A stretch of DNA of 9,438 nucleotides, from contig JABGXK010000132.1 of NCBI GenBank assembly GCA_018675825.1, positions 1-9,438 on the forward strand, in the 5' to 3' direction. The position numbers and the translations under genes are program-made. Positions 7,196 to 9,438 of the stretch are shown here, piece after piece; the first letter of the stretch is position 1, and every line of letters starts with the position of its first letter. The notes below the pieces were generated by a model that saw only the letters and a list, made by a program, of their open reading frames with translations, did no database searches and was not told where the DNA came from. Source of the stretch: Flavobacteriales bacterium (GTDB lineage: Bacteria; Bacteroidota; Bacteroidia; Flavobacteriales; BACL11).

Positions 7196-7434
7196 CCACT
7201 AAGGTATGACAGGTTTACAATTTATTCATTATTAATTCTATTGTTTCGTGCTTTGGAGGAAGTGTTGCTGTAATTTTAATCTCGAAATTAAAGAATAAAA
7301 TGAATAATAACAATGGGTAACAATGTCTATAAAACATAGCTATTAAGTGCTAAATTTAAAGGGTTAAAATTAACAAAAACTATATACTAGAATTTTAAGC
7401 TAAACAGTCCACTTTGGTTTGACGGATTACATTT
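7196..7434 (+). repeat. Diverged direct-repeat pair at 7196-7223 and 7409-7434
   Basis: The two copies share the order CCACT, GGT, TGAC, TTACA, TTT with substitutions and small indels, 213 bases apart. Similarity seems to continue weakly downstream (CTTTGGAGGAAGTGTT compared with TTTTGAAAAAGGTGTT). They may be two decayed copies of one small unit. Confidence 0.3.
7206..7320 (+). pseudogene. Possible broken small membrane-protein ORF
   Basis: An ATG at 7206 reads MTGLQFI before the frame stops at a TAA after HY. The frame shifted by one base around 7227 continues as INSIVSCFGGSVAVILI, a single transmembrane-like segment, then a basic tail SKLKNK and a TAA at 7318-7320. Removing one base would give one continuous protein of about 37 residues. 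This may be a frameshifted small gene or chance. I do not recognise a family. Confidence 0.18.
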
Positions 7435-7524
7435 CTTTAATCTTTTGAAAAAGGTGTTAATTTTATTTAAACCGAAAATATCTTTAAATTATTAAACTAA
7501 GGTAATTACAATTATTAATTAAAA

Positions 7525-7542
7525 GTATGATAGACATCATAC
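7525..7542. promoter_or_regulatory. FNR-type regulator box upstream of the porin
   Basis: GTATGAT-AGAC-ATCATAC is a perfect 7-4-7 inverted repeat whose core TGAT-N4-ATCA equals the FNR consensus TTGAT-N4-ATCAA except for the outermost base of each half. Its centre (7533.5) lies about 40-43 bases before the predicted transcription start, the normal position for a Crp/FNR-family class II activator. The promoter lacks a -33 TTG, as expected if it depends on an activator. Confidence 0.55.
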
Positions 7543-7562
7543 CTCAGTTTATTCTACTTAAA

Positions 7563-7570
7563 TAATTTTG
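7563..7570 (+). promoter_or_regulatory. -7 promoter element of the porin gene
   Basis: TAATTTTG matches TAnnTTTG, 28 bases before the porin ATG. No -33 TTG is found at the usual distance; the FNR-type box occupies the position where an activator would compensate. Confidence 0.5.
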
Positions 7571-7598
7571 TCCTAATTATTAACTAATCTATTTTATT

Positions 7599-8756
7599 AT
7601 GAAAACAGGAATTAAAAAAATCGCAATCAGCTTACTAATGATATTTGGGAGTTCGTCATTGTTTGCACAATTTACTATGGATGCACAATTAAGGCCTAGA
7701 ACTGAGGTAAGAACTGGCTCTAAAGATGCATTATCGGTAAAAAATCAGAAAGAAGTAATTAATACTTCTCAGAGAACACGACTTAACCTAAACTATAAGG
7801 CAAGTGATTATAGTGTCAAGGTTAGTTTGCAAGATGTAAGAAATTGGGGAAGCGCTAGTACGTTAAGTAATGGAACAGACAATAACTTTGATATTCATGA
7901 AGCCTGGGTCGAAATAATGTTAACTGATAACTTTAGCATGAAAGGAGGGAGGCAAGAGTTGGTTTATGATGATCATAGAATAATGGGTAATGTTGGTTGG
8001 GCACAGCAAGCAAGAAGTCATGATTTAGGTATTATTGAATACAATGGGCTATTTAATGCGCATTTAGGGCTAGCCTACAACAGTAATAATGAGGTTGTTG
8101 GTTCATATGAGAAAATGAACTATTTATGGATAAGTAAAGATTTAAACACTATTAAAACTAGTATTTTAGGTTTGGAAAAAGACAAGCTGATTACTTTTGG
8201 AGGAAGACTATCAACAACAGTAAAAGATATTGCTTTAAACCTAAACTATTATTCACAAAACAATGGAGGTGATTTGAATGGAACTTTACTTGGTTTAGCT
8301 GGAAATTATAACTTAACAACTAATTTAAATATAGGGTTGGGATACGAACAAATATCAGGAGCAGATTCAGAAAACTTAGCCTTCAGTCCAGTATTTGGTA
8401 CTAATCATAAGTTCAATGGTCATATGGATTATTTTTATGTAGGAAACCATGCTAATTCCGTAGGGCTAAACGATATGTATTTCTCATTAGGATATAGTTT
8501 AAAGAAAGCTAAATTAAATGCAGTATACCATCTCTTTAGTGCAGATACTGAAATGGATAATAATCTAGATGGGAATTTAGGTAATGAGATTGATATGTCA
8601 CTCTCCTACGCATTTAATGAAGATATAAAATTTAGCTTTGGACATTCCATTTACAATGCAACAGAAAGTATGATTAACTTAAAAGGAGGTGAAATTGAGG
8701 GGGTTAATAATTGGACTTATTTTATTATAAGTGTTAATCCGAAACTCATAAAGTAA
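7599..8756 (+). CDS. Outer-membrane porin, alginate-export (AlgE-like) family
   Basis: The 385-residue protein starts with a clear signal peptide (MKTGIKK, hydrophobic core, cleavage likely after Ala23 in LFA-Q, a typical Bacteroidota end). The mature part alternates short amphipathic strands with Gly/Asn turns, as in a beta-barrel. LRPRTEVR (31-38), QRTRLNLNY (58-66), DIHEAW (98-103), GRQELVYDDHRI (117-128) and VGWAQQARSHD (132-142) fit Bacteroidota proteins called alginate export family. Despite the name, the substrate is not known; there are no alginate synthesis or breakdown genes nearby. The protein should lie in the outer membrane and pass small anionic or uncharged solutes. An FNR-type box and -7 element precede it, suggesting induction at low oxygen or by nitric oxide. 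It is followed by a terminator and the convergent RIC gene. Confidence 0.72.
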   Translation: MKTGIKKIAISLLMIFGSSSLFAQFTMDAQLRPRTEVRTGSKDALSVKNQKEVINTSQRTRLNLNYKASDYSVKVSLQDVRNWGSASTLSNGTDNNFDIHEAWVEIMLTDNFSMKGGRQELVYDDHRIMGNVGWAQQARSHDLGIIEYNGLFNAHLGLAYNSNNEVVGSYEKMNYLWISKDLNTIKTSILGLEKDKLITFGGRLSTTVKDIALNLNYYSQNNGGDLNGTLLGLAGNYNLTTNLNIGLGYEQISGADSENLAFSPVFGTNHKFNGHMDYFYVGNHANSVGLNDMYFSLGYSLKKAKLNAVYHLFSADTEMDNNLDGNLGNEIDMSLSYAFNEDIKFSFGHSIYNATESMINLKGGEIEGVNNWTYFIISVNPKLIK

Positions 8757-8840
8757 TAATTACAGATACTACAAATGTTATTTTCAGATTAGAGGGGTTT
8801 TTCTCATAATCCTCAACTTTATATTTACTCCATAAAAATA

Positions 8841-8878
8841 CCTAGTTCCAAGAATAAAAAGGAACTAGGCATTTTTTT
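8841..8878. terminator. Bidirectional terminator between porin and RIC
   Basis: CCTAGTTCC (8841-8849) and GGAACTAGG (8861-8869) form a perfect 9-base stem with an 11-base loop, followed by T7 (8872-8878) on the + strand. On the minus strand the stem is followed by a shorter T-rich run (complement of 8834-8840), so it can serve both convergent genes. Confidence 0.85.
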
Positions 8879-8897
8879 ATGCGACAGAAGAAAATAA

Positions 8898-9437
8898 TTA
8901 ACTGTTTTTTTCCATTTCTATAGATTTTGGGAAAAGAATATTATTCTCTAAATGAATATGAATATGTAAATCATCTTGAAACTCTTTTAGATGATGATAG
9001 AGCGCTCTATAAGTGTTGCATCCATGAGAAGGAGGAGTAAAGTTATTACTTAATCTTTCAATTTCCTTAAATATATCTCCAGCACTATCATGTTCGTGTT
9101 CCATCATTTTAATAGGATCCTTAACTGATCCAAAAGGAACTGAAATACTTTCTCCTTTTCGATTAGCAATGGCCAAGTTAACAATATGAGGAAATAATAT
9201 CCCCTCCTCTTTACTCATGTGTTGTTCTAGCTCCAGTTTTACTTCTCTGAATAATTTTGCAATTTCAATGTTTTCAGGATTTGACTCCCCATGAACTTTG
9301 GCAACCTTATCAGCAAATTGTAAGATAATTGGAGCTGCTTCTGAAACATAAGAATGATGAGTTTTTAAAATATATTTTACCAATACATCTAACTCCATAT
9401 TATTATAGTCAGTATGAGCCTTGCCTTTATCTAAATT
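8898..9437 (-). CDS. ric: Di-iron protein for repair of iron-sulfur centres (RIC/YtfE/ScdA), 5' end outside window
   Basis: The frame stays open through the right edge: codons upstream of the ATG at 9398 read NLDKGKAHTDYNN and then MELDVLVKYI, matching the linker and second-domain start of RIC proteins. The true start therefore lies beyond 9438, together with the N-terminal ScdA_N domain and its CPxC motif. The 179 visible residues form the hemerythrin-like four-helix domain. Counting from that internal Met, candidate iron ligands are H14/H15 in THHSY, H36, the HxxxE pair H60/E64 (QHMSKEE), H103 in EHEHD and the HxxxE pair H147/E151. RIC proteins repair iron-sulfur clusters damaged by nitric oxide or oxidants and are often controlled by NO- or oxygen-sensing regulators. 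It is cytoplasmic and convergent with the porin, sharing one terminator. Confidence 0.87.
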   Translation of the reverse strand, partial: NLDKGKAHTDYNNMELDVLVKYILKTHHSYVSEAAPIILQFADKVAKVHGESNPENIEIAKLFREVKLELEQHMSKEEGILFPHIVNLAIANRKGESISVPFGSVKDPIKMMEHEHDSAGDIFKEIERLSNNFTPPSHGCNTYRALYHHLKEFQDDLHIHIHLENNILFPKSIEMEKNS

Positions 9438-9438
9438 A

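Larger units (their letters stand above)
6919..7524. other. Long stretch without a convincing gene
   Basis: I see no intact ORF of useful length, no tRNA and no second copy of the att core here. The stretch holds phased A-tracts (6992-7025), a 9-base inverted repeat (7158-7191), a diverged direct-repeat pair (7196 and 7409) and a possible broken small ORF (7206-7320). A stretch this long beside an integrase gene suggests decayed element sequence or a control region. Confidence 0.5.

Noticed and set aside
8787..8811. Second hairpin GATTAGAG...CTC-A-TAATC after the porin gene
   Set aside because: It has a bulge and no T-run, and a much better terminator follows at 8841.
1..9438. CRISPR array or transposase genes
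   Set aside because: No regularly spaced repeats of suitable length and no DDE transposase motifs were seen on either strand.
5351..9438. Base composition as proof of foreign origin
   Set aside because: Spot counts vary as much within regions as between them (10 and 18 G+C per 60 at 1861 and 2641; 24 and 16 per 60 at 8041 and 8221), so this is not decisive.

Overview
The window looks like a low-GC Bacteroidota genome, most likely a flavobacterium. The evidence is a gldG gene (gliding-motility ABC transporter family), a Bacteroidota-type DnaN, GcvT and ComB proteins of flavobacterial style, promoter elements matching TAnnTTTG, and A-rich rather than Shine-Dalgarno-like leaders. All functional calls come from reading motifs by eye; no database search was run.

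Left part (1-5294) is ordinary core chromosome. On the + strand lie the 3' part of gldG, an overlapping DUF4340-type lipoprotein gene and dnaN. Converging on dnaN from the right, with only 4 bases between the stops, is a tight minus-strand pair, gcvT then comB (stop codon abutting start codon). A strong hairpin at 5266-5294 is best read as the terminator of a minus-strand tRNA.

Middle part (5309-6847) is the junction of an integrated element. Only the 3' half of a CAT-anticodon tRNA gene is present, from the anticodon loop to the discriminator base. Its 5' half is missing. The break falls at the anticodon loop, flanked by a near-perfect inverted repeat that can serve as the recombinase core site. 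Three copies of TGTTCTACCA lie between this site and a full-length tyrosine recombinase gene, and one copy overlaps the recombinase's likely -33 element. This is the classic layout of one end of a tRNA-integrated element, with the rest of the element extending to the right.

Right part (6848-9438) starts with about 750 bases without a convincing gene. It holds phased A-tracts, inverted repeats, a diverged repeat pair and a possible broken small ORF. It is followed by an outer-membrane porin of the alginate-export family, whose promoter carries an FNR-type box (TGAT-N4-ATCA) centred about 40 bases upstream of the predicted start of transcription. A bidirectional terminator separates it from a convergent gene for a RIC/YtfE/ScdA di-iron protein for repair of iron-sulfur centres, which runs off the right edge. 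No second att site or restored tRNA is visible, so porin and RIC may be cargo of the element. Together they suggest an island for low-oxygen or nitric-oxide conditions, but that is inference.
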